This document shows, piece after piece, positions 24,932 to 32,422 of a stretch of DNA of 64,000 bases (within the stretch, counting starts at the first letter, position 1; every line of letters begins with the position of its first letter). The DNA lies in the NCBI RefSeq assembly GCF_003610895.1, contig NZ_MCAS01000068.1, positions 211,149-275,148 on the forward strand, read 5' to 3'. Below the pieces are notes generated by a model. That model was given only the letters and a program-made list of their open reading frames with translations. It was not told the DNA's origin and did no database searches. Position numbers and translations under genes: made by a program. Origin of the DNA: Paraburkholderia fungorum (GTDB lineage: Bacteria > Pseudomonadota > Gammaproteobacteria > Burkholderiales > Burkholderiaceae).

Positions 24932-26641
24932 ATGCCTTCGATCATCGGCATCGATCTTGGAACCACGCATAGTCTTGCCGCAGTCTGGCGCAATAACGAG
25001 GCTACCCTCATCCCAAACGCACTGGGCGACGTACTGACGCCGTCATGCGTCTCGATCGACGACGACGGCTCGATACTCGTCGGCCGGCCCGCTCACGACC
25101 GCTTGCATACGCATCCCGAACGCACCGCCGCCAACTTCAAACGCTACATGGGCACGAATCGCAACGTGTCGCTTGGCGGGCAGACCCTGCGTCCCGAGGA
25201 ACTGTCTTCGCTCGTGCTCAAATCGTTGAAAGCCGATGCCGAAGCGTTCCTCGGCGAAGCGGTTCAAGACGCCGTGATCGCCGTACCGGCCTATTTCAGC
25301 GACGCGCAACGCAAAGCCACACGCATTGCCGGCGAACTGGCCGGCCTCAACGTGCGGCGCCTCGTCAACGAACCGACCGCGGCCTCGCTCGCGTATGGCG
25401 TGCATCAGCGCGATAGCGAACGCAAGTTCCTGATCTTCGATCTGGGCGGCGGCACGTTCGACGTCTCCGTGCTCGACTTCTTCGAAGGCGTGATGGAAGT
25501 GCGCGCCAGTACCGGCGACAACTTTCTGGGCGGCGAAGATTTCACCGAGGCGCTCGTCGAGTTGTTCTGCCAGCGCAATAACCTTCGAGCCGGGTCGCTC
25601 ACGCCAATTGCCGCGCAACGTCTGCACCAGCAGGCCGAACGTGCGAAACGTCTGTTCACGCAGAGTAGTGCTGAGAGCGTTACGCTCAAGCTTATGGTTG
25701 CCGACCACGAGCATAGTCTCGAACTCGATGCGGCCGCCGCGGAGCGGACCTGCGAGCATTTGCTGCAACGCCTGCGCAAGCCTGTCGAGCGAGCGCTGCG
25801 CGATTCGAAGATCGCTGTCGATGCACTCGACGAAATTATCCTTGTCGGCGGCGCCTCGCGCATGCCGATGGTGCGCAAGCTGGTCTCGAAGATGTTCGGC
25901 CGTTTGCCCGCCGCCCATCTGAATCCGGACGAAGTCGTCGCGCTCGGCGCCGCCGTGCAGGCAGGGCTCGTCACGCGGGACGCAGGTCTCGACGAAATGG
26001 TGCTGACCGATGTCGCGCCGTATAGCCTCGGCATCGACACGGCCATGCAAATCGGCGCCAATCAATATGTGCCGGGGCATTTTCTGCCGATCATCGAGCG
26101 CAACACGATCGTGCCGGTAAGCCGCATGCAGCGCATTTTCACCGTGAGCGACCGGCAACAGATGCTGAGCATCAAGGTGTTCCAGGGCGAAGCGCGCTTG
26201 ACCGCGGACAACGTGCCGCTCGGCGAATTCACGCTCGACGTACCAGTCAGACCGGCTGGTCAGGCGGGCGCGGATGTGCGCTTCACCTACGACATCAACG
26301 GTGTGCTGGAAGTGGAGGCGACGGCCTTCCCGGATGGTGTGAAGCGCGCGATGGTGATCGAAGAGAACCCCGGCGTGTTGACGCCGGAAGAAATCAGCGA
26401 ACGGCTCGTGGCCTTGAGTGCGTTGAAGATCCATCCGCGCGATCAGTTGGAGAATCGCTCGCTGCTCACACGCGCGGATCGCGTCTATGAGGAAACGCTC
26501 GGCGAGCATCGGCAATATCTGGCTGCGCATATCGCGCGGTTCCAGTCGCTGCTTGAACGGCAGAACGCCGAGGAAATCGCCCATGCGCGCAACGAACTGA
26601 GCGCGCTGCTGGATCGCTTCGATGTGCATGTGACGTATTGA
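24932..26641 (+). CDS. hscC: HscC-type Hsp70 chaperone
   Basis: 569 residues, Hsp70 family but shorter than DnaK (about 640), with the compact lid typical of HscC. Nucleotide-binding domain motifs: GIDLGTTHS at the N terminus, DLGGGTFDVS, and GGASRMPMV. Substrate-binding domain from about 375. Start is the ATG at 24932, which places GIDLGTT five residues in; a longer open frame upstream has no homology. It is followed six bases later by a J-like membrane protein, as in E. coli where hscC lies beside djlB/djlC. Together they form a specialised chaperone pair. Confidence 0.88.
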   Translation: MPSIIGIDLGTTHSLAAVWRNNEATLIPNALGDVLTPSCVSIDDDGSILVGRPAHDRLHTHPERTAANFKRYMGTNRNVSLGGQTLRPEELSSLVLKSLKADAEAFLGEAVQDAVIAVPAYFSDAQRKATRIAGELAGLNVRRLVNEPTAASLAYGVHQRDSERKFLIFDLGGGTFDVSVLDFFEGVMEVRASTGDNFLGGEDFTEALVELFCQRNNLRAGSLTPIAAQRLHQQAERAKRLFTQSSAESVTLKLMVADHEHSLELDAAAAERTCEHLLQRLRKPVERALRDSKIAVDALDEIILVGGASRMPMVRKLVSKMFGRLPAAHLNPDEVVALGAAVQAGLVTRDAGLDEMVLTDVAPYSLGIDTAMQIGANQYVPGHFLPIIERNTIVPVSRMQRIFTVSDRQQMLSIKVFQGEARLTADNVPLGEFTLDVPVRPAGQAGADVRFTYDINGVLEVEATAFPDGVKRAMVIEENPGVLTPEEISERLVALSALKIHPRDQLENRSLLTRADRVYEETLGEHRQYLAAHIARFQSLLERQNAEEIAHARNELSALLDRFDVHVTY

Positions 26642-26647
26642 TCGGCC

Positions 26648-28387
26648 ATGGATACGACTTCTGCCTATCACTGGCCGTGGGATGTGCTCGGCATTGCCGC
26701 GAACGCCGACGAACGCACGGTGCGCCGTGCTTATGCGCGTCTGCTGAAACAGCAACGCCCGGATGAGGACGCTGAGGCGTTTCAGCGTCTGCGGTATGCG
26801 TATGAGTCTGCTTTGCAGATGGCGAGCAAAGGCGCGGCGGGGACGATAGCCGCAGGGCCGGTGCATGAGCCAATGCCGGTACCCGTGCATACGCCGATCA
26901 CGACGCCGGTGCCTGTGTTGCGCACAGCACCCTCAGCGCAAACGACGCCACCGCACTCCAGCCTCACGCAACCGGCGCCCGAAACACGCCTTCGCGAACC
27001 CGACGCTTTCGAGAGCGCTGTCCAGCTCTGGCAGAACTTCGTCTCGCAACGAAATCAGCTGGAGTCGCGCCGTGACCTGCAAGATCTGTTCGCCGGCGTC
27101 GTCAACATTCAGACGCGCGACGAACTCGAATGGCAAGCGCTGGTTCATTGCCTGAACGAGGACGCACCGGCCACGCTGCGCATGAACCTGAGTGCGGTGC
27201 TGGGTTGGCGGGACAACGCCGCCCATCTGCGTCGTCGCAACGCCGCCATTGCAACGCTCGCACTGGACCGCGTGTTCGCCGACGAGGACTACAACGCGTT
27301 GCGTCTGCGCTTCACGAATGCCATGGCGCTCCTCGAAGGGCCACAACCTCCGTTGGCTGCCGGCGCCCGCGCACTGCTGCGCGCGGGTGTGCGCACCGAG
27401 ATGGAACAGTTGCTGACTGCCCTCAGTCGCTACCATCCAATTGTCGTGCGGTTGCTGCTCGACAGCGAGAAGGTCGAATTCTGGACCCGTTGCCTGACAT
27501 TCCGGATCGGCGCGGGCCGCCTGTTTGGTCCGACGCTCGCGTTGAGCGCCTGGTGCGGCTTGCTGTTCGCCAATGCGTCGACGAGCCTGAAGAGCGACCG
27601 GTGGTTCGATCAATGGACGCCTGTTCAGTTAGCCGTGCTTCTTGCCACGCTGATGGTGACACTGGTTACCGGCGCTGCGTCGACCGTCCTGTTGTCCGAA
27701 TCGCAACAGCAGCGGCTGCGGGCGCTGCGCTCGGTTGGCTGGCTGCGTTACGGCTGGGTCCCGATCTGGCTTGGCGCGACGGCCGCCGCGTTGTGTGACG
27801 GGGGCGGCGGGCGCCTGACCTCGATCGCAATGGCCACGCTCGGCGTCTGCACGATATGGGCCGCGTTGATCTATGGATGGCCGCACATCAAGCAACTCGC
27901 AATACTGGCCGCCTTCGGGGCAGTCGGGTTCGGCTTCGTCGGCCATTGGCTTTCCACCTATCCTCTCGCATGGCCGATGCCGTTCGCGCACGGTGTGCTG
28001 TTCGCTTTCTACTTTTCTTTCGCGCAACTGGAGTGGCGTGGTTGGCTCGCACGCCGACCGCGTCTCGCGTGGGTTGGCGTGGCGATGTGGTTTGCGGGTT
28101 TCGTCGCGTTGATCGTTCTGCTGTTGCAACGCGAAGAGCGTTCGACGCAATTCGCGTGGGCGGTGTTTACGGTGATGGCGGCAGTGGGTGGCGTGCTGGC
28201 GACGACGCGTTGGAATGACCTGCGCCGGGCCGTGCCGGGGTTCTTTCGCGGCTACGTCCATCTTGTCTGGCTGGCCATTGCTGTGTCCAAGCCGGACATC
28301 ATCGCTTGTGTGAGCGTGGGGTTGATGAGTGTGTGGATTATTGAGGAGGTGAAGCAGGGGCGGGGGTCGCGGGGAACGGCGCGCTGA
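26648..28387 (+). CDS. membrane J-like co-chaperone (DjlB/DjlC type)
   Basis: 579 residues. Residues 8-55 are a J-like domain (WDVLGIAANADERTVRRAYARLLKQQRPDED...FQRLRYAYE), but the essential HPD reads RPD. A Pro/Ala/Thr-rich linker (60-110) and a soluble helical domain (110-275) lead to eight or nine C-terminal membrane segments (about 285-570). In E. coli the HscC partners DjlB and DjlC have the same order of parts and degenerate J motifs. It should bring HscC to the inner membrane. Six-base spacing to hscC indicates translational coupling. Confidence 0.82.
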   Translation: MDTTSAYHWPWDVLGIAANADERTVRRAYARLLKQQRPDEDAEAFQRLRYAYESALQMASKGAAGTIAAGPVHEPMPVPVHTPITTPVPVLRTAPSAQTTPPHSSLTQPAPETRLREPDAFESAVQLWQNFVSQRNQLESRRDLQDLFAGVVNIQTRDELEWQALVHCLNEDAPATLRMNLSAVLGWRDNAAHLRRRNAAIATLALDRVFADEDYNALRLRFTNAMALLEGPQPPLAAGARALLRAGVRTEMEQLLTALSRYHPIVVRLLLDSEKVEFWTRCLTFRIGAGRLFGPTLALSAWCGLLFANASTSLKSDRWFDQWTPVQLAVLLATLMVTLVTGAASTVLLSESQQQRLRALRSVGWLRYGWVPIWLGATAAALCDGGGGRLTSIAMATLGVCTIWAALIYGWPHIKQLAILAAFGAVGFGFVGHWLSTYPLAWPMPFAHGVLFAFYFSFAQLEWRGWLARRPRLAWVGVAMWFAGFVALIVLLLQREERSTQFAWAVFTVMAAVGGVLATTRWNDLRRAVPGFFRGYVHLVWLAIAVSKPDIIACVSVGLMSVWIIEEVKQGRGSRGTAR

Positions 28388-28430
28388 TCGCGCGCCTCGA
28401 AAGTGACGGCACGGATGGGGTCTTATCAGT

Positions 28431-28904
28431 TCAGGTCCTCGCTATCACTGCCTTGAATAACGCCTCGTCGCGCGTGACCAGAAACAACGCTGGACATCCC
28501 GCTCCGAGTACGTGCAGAGGGGCGCGTCTCGTGACTTGATCCCAGAAGGTGTTCGTATACTCATCGTCTGAATTGAGCGCGCTAAATCCCCAACGGTTGA
28601 CGAAATTTGCGTGCGGTGCGAGCCCATTGCTCCAGTCATAGACGTACCACTCATCAAAGCCGGGGGCAGGAAGCTGCGAGACGGCCTCCACTTTCGGGCT
28701 AATCGCCAGCGCCTCAATCTTGCTCCACCCGGCCGCGAACTCATCGGCGGTTGGTGTATATGGGCCGCTATCACAGCTCGCTATGGCGACATACCGTCCT
28801 ATTAGCAACTGCGGACAACGTTGCGTAAGGTCGTCCATACACGCGTCCGTTCCGTCGTCCCATTCCGCGATCCAATACCCAGCGCGGTAACCCGTTTTCA
28901 TCAT
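28431..28904 (-). CDS. predicted immunity protein, orphan (toxin lost)
   Basis: 157 residues, acidic and aromatic-rich, no signal peptide (GYRAGYWIAEWDDG..., DEWYVYDWSNG, VLGAGCPALFLVTRDEALF). GAGG lies five bases before the first of two adjacent ATGs. I know no family name. It lies directly after a decayed Rhs core fragment with no toxin domain between, so it reads as the immunity gene of a deleted Rhs tip. Such orphan immunities can still protect against sister strains. It converges with the J-like gene. Confidence 0.6.
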   Translation of the reverse strand: MMKTGYRAGYWIAEWDDGTDACMDDLTQRCPQLLIGRYVAIASCDSGPYTPTADEFAAGWSKIEALAISPKVEAVSQLPAPGFDEWYVYDWSNGLAPHANFVNRWGFSALNSDDEYTNTFWDQVTRRAPLHVLGAGCPALFLVTRDEALFKAVIART

Positions 28905-28909
28905 TCTTG

Positions 28910-29022
28910 CCTCACTCGCATAAGTACACGCGCTCGTCTGCCTACATGCGTGGCCAACCGGGTCCTCACCGACGATTCGTGCGGTCGTCGGGTCCGCAAT
29001 ACCAGTTCCGATAGTAAAACAT
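28910..29022 (-). pseudogene. decayed Rhs core fragment without toxin
   Basis: Reads MFYYRNWYCGPDD then loses frame and continues one base off as ARIVGEDPVGHACRQTSACTYASE. This matches the conserved Rhs tip YYRNRYYSPATxRFISEDPxGxASGQTNAYAY of the other modules. The end of the core (GGNP...DPxGL) and any toxin are missing, the sequence running straight into the ribosome binding site of the immunity gene. Confidence 0.75.
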
Positions 29023-29165
29023 CGGTACTGCAGCAATGCGTCACCGTTCACAGTTGGGCGACCGCGTCGCAATTGCATTTGGCCGAACGTACCCACGCTC
29101 AATCGACCAAAGGCAGCCCAAACTCTGAATCCACCAGTTGGAGGAACCGCGTCGCGCCTTCTGTA

Positions 29166-29612
29166 CTAGGTGCTATCTGTCCGCGCGACTTCGGACACGG
29201 ACGGTCGAATTATCAGTCGATCGCAGACCACGGCAATCTGCGTCCCGATCGACGGCTCGAAAAGAACTAGCTCCAGCCTCCCATCATGGACGTCCGCTAA
29301 CCAATGATGTTTAGAATCAGGTTTCAACCAGGAGTCGGTGTCGGAAAAACTGGTAGCCCAAGTCACCCAGTAATCGCTCTCCTCCGTTGAAAATTGTCGT
29401 GCGGTGGACCTCAACACTCGGCTTACTACGTTTTGCAACACGAAATCGTCGGCGCGAAACGCTTTAACGCCGAATAACTCGACCGTGCAAAGTTGTCCGG
29501 TTACACGTGACAAGCCGATCCGGCATACCGAGGTGCCTCGATCCATGCTGATTGAGACTATCTCTGCATCGTGCAAAGAGAAGTCATCAGAGAGAACATT
29601 ACCGATATCCAT
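29166..29612 (-). CDS. predicted immunity protein for the His-rich Rhs tip
   Basis: 148 residues from an ATG at 29612 (GGGCGG just upstream; longer in-frame starts overlap the toxin remnant). It opens with DIGNVLSDDFSLHDAEIVSISMDRG, the (F/L)HDAEI segment also found in the Imm50-like protein at 31.9-32.4 kb, followed by beta-rich sequence. No signal peptide or membrane segment. It begins 22 bases after the final stop of an amber-interrupted Rhs tip, the usual toxin-immunity order. Family assignment beyond that resemblance is open. Confidence 0.6.
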   Translation of the reverse strand: MDIGNVLSDDFSLHDAEIVSISMDRGTSVCRIGLSRVTGQLCTVELFGVKAFRADDFVLQNVVSRVLRSTARQFSTEESDYWVTWATSFSDTDSWLKPDSKHHWLADVHDGRLELVLFEPSIGTQIAVVCDRLIIRPSVSEVARTDST

Positions 29613-29634
29613 TTTCCGCCCATCATTTCGGTTG

Positions 29635-29985
29635 CTACGGACCGTGAATAGAGACAGGATCTCCGCGGGAAGAATCGTCATTCTCCTTGCGTCCCCAATC
29701 ATGCCTGTGCGGCACAGACGTACTCGGGTCATGATGCTAATCCCCATCTAACCATCCGTCAGTGCCATACCTTCGCTCCTGCCAGGTGCCCGGATTTATG
29801 TGAACCGACCTTGGCTCGCCCCGATTCGGCGTCTTATTTGGCCTGTTAAAGGTCGAACCGTCAAAGATATCGTTGAACCATTTCGGGACGTCTCCTAAAC
29901 CTGGATTGCAGGCCGACCCAGTAGAAGGCGGCATAGGCGCCGGAATTGCCTTCAACCCGGACAGATCTCTGGATTCGGAATAGAA
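29635..29985 (-). pseudogene. orphan Rhs toxin tip interrupted by in-frame TAG
   Basis: Begins with the last core codons (ESRDLSGL) and continues KAIPAPMPPS..., VPKWFNDIFDGSTF, ERRYGTDGWLDGD, then TAG at 29737-29739. The same frame goes on for 33 codons, HHDPSTSVPHRHDWGRKEND...SIHGP, and ends at TAG 29635-29637. The His-rich PHxHDW end looks like a toxin C terminus. The region before the stop shares VPxWFND..GxT with the next tip upstream. No start codon of its own with a ribosome site is visible. Reads as a silent cassette. Confidence 0.7.
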
Positions 29986-30002
29986 CTGCCCATCGGATAC
30001 AA

Positions 30003-30026
30003 CAGAAGGGTCGCTCGGCCCTTCTG
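30003..30026 (-). terminator. hairpin after the PT37-type immunity gene
   Basis: Perfect eight-base stem CAGAAGGG/CCCTTCTG with an eight-base loop, 80 bases after the end of the immunity gene at 30108. On the minus strand it is followed by TTGTATCC, so the T-run is weak. Confidence 0.4.
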
Positions 30027-30107
30027 TCAGATTGCAACTTCAGCAATACTCAACGTGGCACATAAGAAGACATAAGACAGCTTGCCAGCCGCCTATACAT
30101 ACGGAAC

Positions 30108-30419
30108 TTATCGCAGATTTGAACCGTCCGGATTGATAGCGCCCTCATCCTTCCTAGTCGGGTAGTACACCTTCTTCTCTTCAAGCTCATAGAAGATGAT
30201 TCCGTGAATGCCTTGAACCTCCGATTTTTTAACTCGACGTTGCCAAATGTTCTTGAATGCTACATCGAGCAATCGTCTGTCATCTCTCGCGTACACCTCA
30301 TCAATAAACGCGATGTCGGTTTCGCTTGGAAACACCAAAGCAAACTCTTCGTCGGTAGCAGAGAAGACGTCATAGACGCAATTCTGTGCACCATCAATAA
30401 TTTGAATGTTCTTCATCAT
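30108..30419 (-). CDS. predicted immunity protein for the PT37-like Rhs tip
   Basis: 103 residues (or 102 from the second ATG), acidic, no signal: KNIQIIDGAQNCVYDVFSATDEEFALVFPSETDIAFIDE..., ending with GIHGIIFYELEEKKVYYPTRKDEG. The ATG overlaps the TGA of the preceding toxin frame (ATGA), indicating translational coupling. I recall similar proteins next to HGGPHWDV-type Rhs toxins, but cannot name a Pfam family with certainty. The gene looks intact although its toxin carries an amber codon. Confidence 0.65.
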   Translation of the reverse strand: MMKNIQIIDGAQNCVYDVFSATDEEFALVFPSETDIAFIDEVYARDDRRLLDVAFKNIWQRRVKKSEVQGIHGIIFYELEEKKVYYPTRKDEGAINPDGSNLR

Positions 30420-30946
30420 GGCCTTGACGGTCTAACGTTTCTGTTGCGCCCTCCGGGAGATTTAACATCCCAATGTGGACCGCCGTGGGCATTTCCACCC
30501 TGTCCAGCCGGACACTAGACATCCGCACTAGAATCTTCCCACCCCCACGCAGAGCCTCCTCTTCCTGGATTCGGATTGCGTACCCAATTTTCACCACCCT
30601 TGGGGTCCTGGAATCCATCCGCCGCTGAGGGCTTGCCAGGTGCCTTCGGTCCGTTCGGATCATAGGCATTCGATGGCGGCTTCGCCCACGTCGGTCCGTT
30701 AGACAGATCATTAAACCACTGCGGAACACCATTTGACTGCCCAGCCCCTCCACCTGGCATCGGACCCGCGGGAACCGGAAAGCCTATTGCCTGCAACCCG
30801 GCCGGATCGCTGAACTGAACCGGATTCCCACCTACATAGGCATACGCATTCGTCTGCTCACTCGCGTAGCCTATGGGGTCTTCGCTAATAAATCTGGCTG
30901 TGGCCGGACTGTAGTACCGGTTCCGATAGTAAACAGAAGAGGCCGC
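30416..30946 (-). pseudogene. orphan Rhs tip with PT37-like toxin, in-frame TAG
   Basis: Open from an in-frame TGA at 30947. It reads YYRNRYYSPATARFISEDPIGYASEQTNAYAYVGGNPVQFSDPAGL, then a 92-residue toxin part (VPQWFND, DPKGGENWVRNPNPGRGG, WGWEDSSADV), then TAG at 30515-30517 and, in the same frame, CPAGQGGNAHGGPHWDVKSPGG...PSRP to a final TGA. The end matches the polymorphic toxin type 37 signature (VWxPxGQGGxAHGGPHWDVxxPGG), where Trp (TGG) is expected at the stop. No ATG exists in the frame, so it is a silent cassette. Confidence 0.78.
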
Positions 30947-31020
30947 TCATGTGAACTGCACCCCAAAGGTTGGATCGGTGTCCAACTTTTGGGGTGCAGT
31001 TCAAAACGCGGCCCCTCTTC
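30936..31020. mobile_element. palindrome made of two IS3-type inverted repeats
   Basis: The core 30952-31003 is a 23-base near-perfect inverted repeat, TGAACTGCACCCCAAA(G)GTTGGA and its complement, around a six-base centre. The TGxACTGxxCCCxAAAxGTTGGAC form with TG...CA tips outward is typical of IS3-family ends. Outer arms GAAGAGG-CCGC and GCGGCCCCTCTTC extend the symmetry. No transposase remains: it is either a minimal non-autonomous derivative or two ends left by deletion. It lies exactly at the left edge of an orphan Rhs tip and 20 bases past an immunity stop, where it could also act as a transcription stop. Confidence 0.6.
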
Positions 31021-31040
31021 AATTCACAATCCCGCGACAG

Positions 31041-31427
31041 CTACTCTTCTTTTGGCGGGTCAAACCACAAATCGAAGTGCAGTTCCATATCCATCGCTGC
31101 TAATTGAGACATCTGCTGTGGCTTAAGCTCCGGGCCACCATTCCCCGATACAGACGACCAAAAACAACTCACCCTATAAGAGCAACCCATTTCTTTGATT
31201 TCATTCATATCAACGTTTTGTCCTCTCAGAGCACTCAGCAAGAAGTCGAGATGGTCCCCAAGGTCTACTGAATCAATACCCCTTGTGTTTAAAAACCATC
31301 CAAAAACTCCGTTTTTATTGCTCGTCCAGGTAGGCGATATTCTTATCTTGTGCACCACGGCATCCAAAACCTCCACATCCGGTGCATAGATACAGAGGGT
31401 CACGTAGGTCCGCGCGCAAGCTGTCAT
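31041..31427 (-). CDS. DUF4279-like immunity protein
   Basis: 128 residues (TYVTLCIYAPDVEVLDAV, LGDHLDFLLSALRG, YRVSCFWSSVSGNGGPELKPQQMSQLAAMDMELHFDLWFD). The pattern of a HLxxLL helix, a strand with xSCxW and the final LxxLAxMxxxLxFDxW matches the DUF4279 family, repeatedly found as immunity in Rhs/CDI loci. The start has GGTGAG upstream and lies 16 bases after the orphan tip stop, so it should neutralise that tip's toxin. Confidence 0.65.
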   Translation of the reverse strand: MTACARTYVTLCIYAPDVEVLDAVVHKIRISPTWTSNKNGVFGWFLNTRGIDSVDLGDHLDFLLSALRGQNVDMNEIKEMGCSYRVSCFWSSVSGNGGPELKPQQMSQLAAMDMELHFDLWFDPPKEE

Positions 31428-31443
31428 CTCTCACCCAATATAG

Positions 31444-31812
31444 TTAGTCCCGCGACTGACCGCCTTTCCCGCTCTTGCCGCCCTTCCCCGCCGGACAGCG
31501 TTCTGCAGTCCATTGGTCCCACATATCGTCAAGCATGGGCTTGGAAAAATTCATCGCTCCAGGACGTTTCATGCCTTGCTTTTCATCATGCACCCAATCG
31601 CGGAAATTCTTATCGTTGTACCCGTACCATTGGTCGCCCTTATGTAGACCGTAGGGATCGCTGAACTGCACCGGATTGCCGTTGACGTAAGCATACGCAT
31701 TCGTCTGCCCACTCGCCCACCCAGCCGGATCCTCACTGATGAACCGCCCCGTCGCCGGACTGTAATACCGATTGCGATAGTAGTACATCGGTACTGCGGC
31801 GCTGCACGCCAT
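31444..31812 (-). CDS. orphan Rhs C-terminal tip, intact toxin domain
   Basis: 122 codons: a conserved Rhs tip (MYYYRNRYYSPATGRFISEDPAGWASGQTNAYAYVNGNPVQFSDPYGL) fused to a 66-residue toxin domain (WYGYNDKNFRDWVHDEKQG...MLDDMWDQW, Lys/Gly-rich end GKGGKSGKGG). The KWYGYND...F..W.H type is a recurrent Rhs/CDI toxin tip of unknown activity to me. Two ATGs at 31812 and 31788 lack ribosome sites, so it is probably a silent cassette until recombined onto the full-length Rhs gene. Immunity gene follows directly. Confidence 0.6.
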   Translation of the reverse strand: MACSAAVPMYYYRNRYYSPATGRFISEDPAGWASGQTNAYAYVNGNPVQFSDPYGLHKGDQWYGYNDKNFRDWVHDEKQGMKRPGAMNFSKPMLDDMWDQWTAERCPAGKGGKSGKGGQSRD

Positions 31813-31937
31813 TCGGCAAACGGACGGTCGTGTCGTAACTGCATCGATTCAATGCAGTTCCGCACAATTGATGGCCACAAATGCGCATCGTCGACCTTCA
31901 ACCACCCCCCGCTTGCGATAACCCATGCCTACGTCCG

Positions 31938-32399
31938 TCAGCTATCGACACGCGCATATGGCCGAATACCCGACACCGCCACCTCCACACAAGTGACTTG
32001 TACATCAAGGCCAATGTTGGGTTCAAGATCAAAGACAAGCAGACCATCCGCTTGTCGGGACAAGGTCATATTCATTACCCAACTGTCCTGAAGCATGGCA
32101 TTCACGTCTATGTTTGCCACCTTGACGTCCTTCAAGCAGAGCATAACCAGGTAGTCTGTACCTGCGGCGCCGAGCGGTCCAAAGCGGTTGTGCAAAATCT
32201 CGAGTTCAAGATCGACAATTTCTCGTCCGTGTCGATCAGACGATGCGCTGCTTGAGGCTTCTCGACATCGCTTGCCCCGCTGCATGCAGATGGAACTTAC
32301 AAACGCGTCGTGAAAGGAGGGATAGCCTCCGAAGACCTTGACAAGCAGCTCCTTGTTTTTCGCCCAATCCCATCCGTTACCGCCATCCGTGTAATCCAT
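31938..32399 (-). CDS. Imm50-like immunity protein of the full-length Rhs
   Basis: 153 residues: WDWAKNKELLVKVFGGYPSFHDAFVSSICMQRG, then a beta-rich body (VDLELEILH, DYLVMLCLKDVKVANIDVNAM, DLEPNIGLDVQVTCVEVAVSGIRP). The GGYPSFHDAxV segment is the signature I associate with the Imm50 family. AGGGGAG lies seven bases before the ATG, and the gene begins 23 bases after the Rhs stop. It is the cognate immunity of the 66-residue toxin tip by position. Confidence 0.65.
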   Translation of the reverse strand: MDYTDGGNGWDWAKNKELLVKVFGGYPSFHDAFVSSICMQRGKRCREASSSASSDRHGREIVDLELEILHNRFGPLGAAGTDYLVMLCLKDVKVANIDVNAMLQDSWVMNMTLSRQADGLLVFDLEPNIGLDVQVTCVEVAVSGIRPYARVDS

Positions 32400-32422
32400 T
32401 TTCTGGCTCCCCTACATCGCCC

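Noticed and set aside
25043..26890. 615-codon open frame antisense to hscC
   Set aside because: Composition is a complement of Hsp70 coding; no start signal or family resemblance.
30394..30753. Shifted frame through the PT37-like tip as a separate gene
   Set aside because: The homologous frame runs through with a single TAG; the shifted frame has no toxin motif.
29635..30946. Pyrrolysine or selenocysteine decoding as the explanation for the two in-frame TAG codons
   Set aside because: TAG does not encode selenocysteine, and nothing in the window resembles pyrrolysine genes; amber readthrough or decay is simpler.
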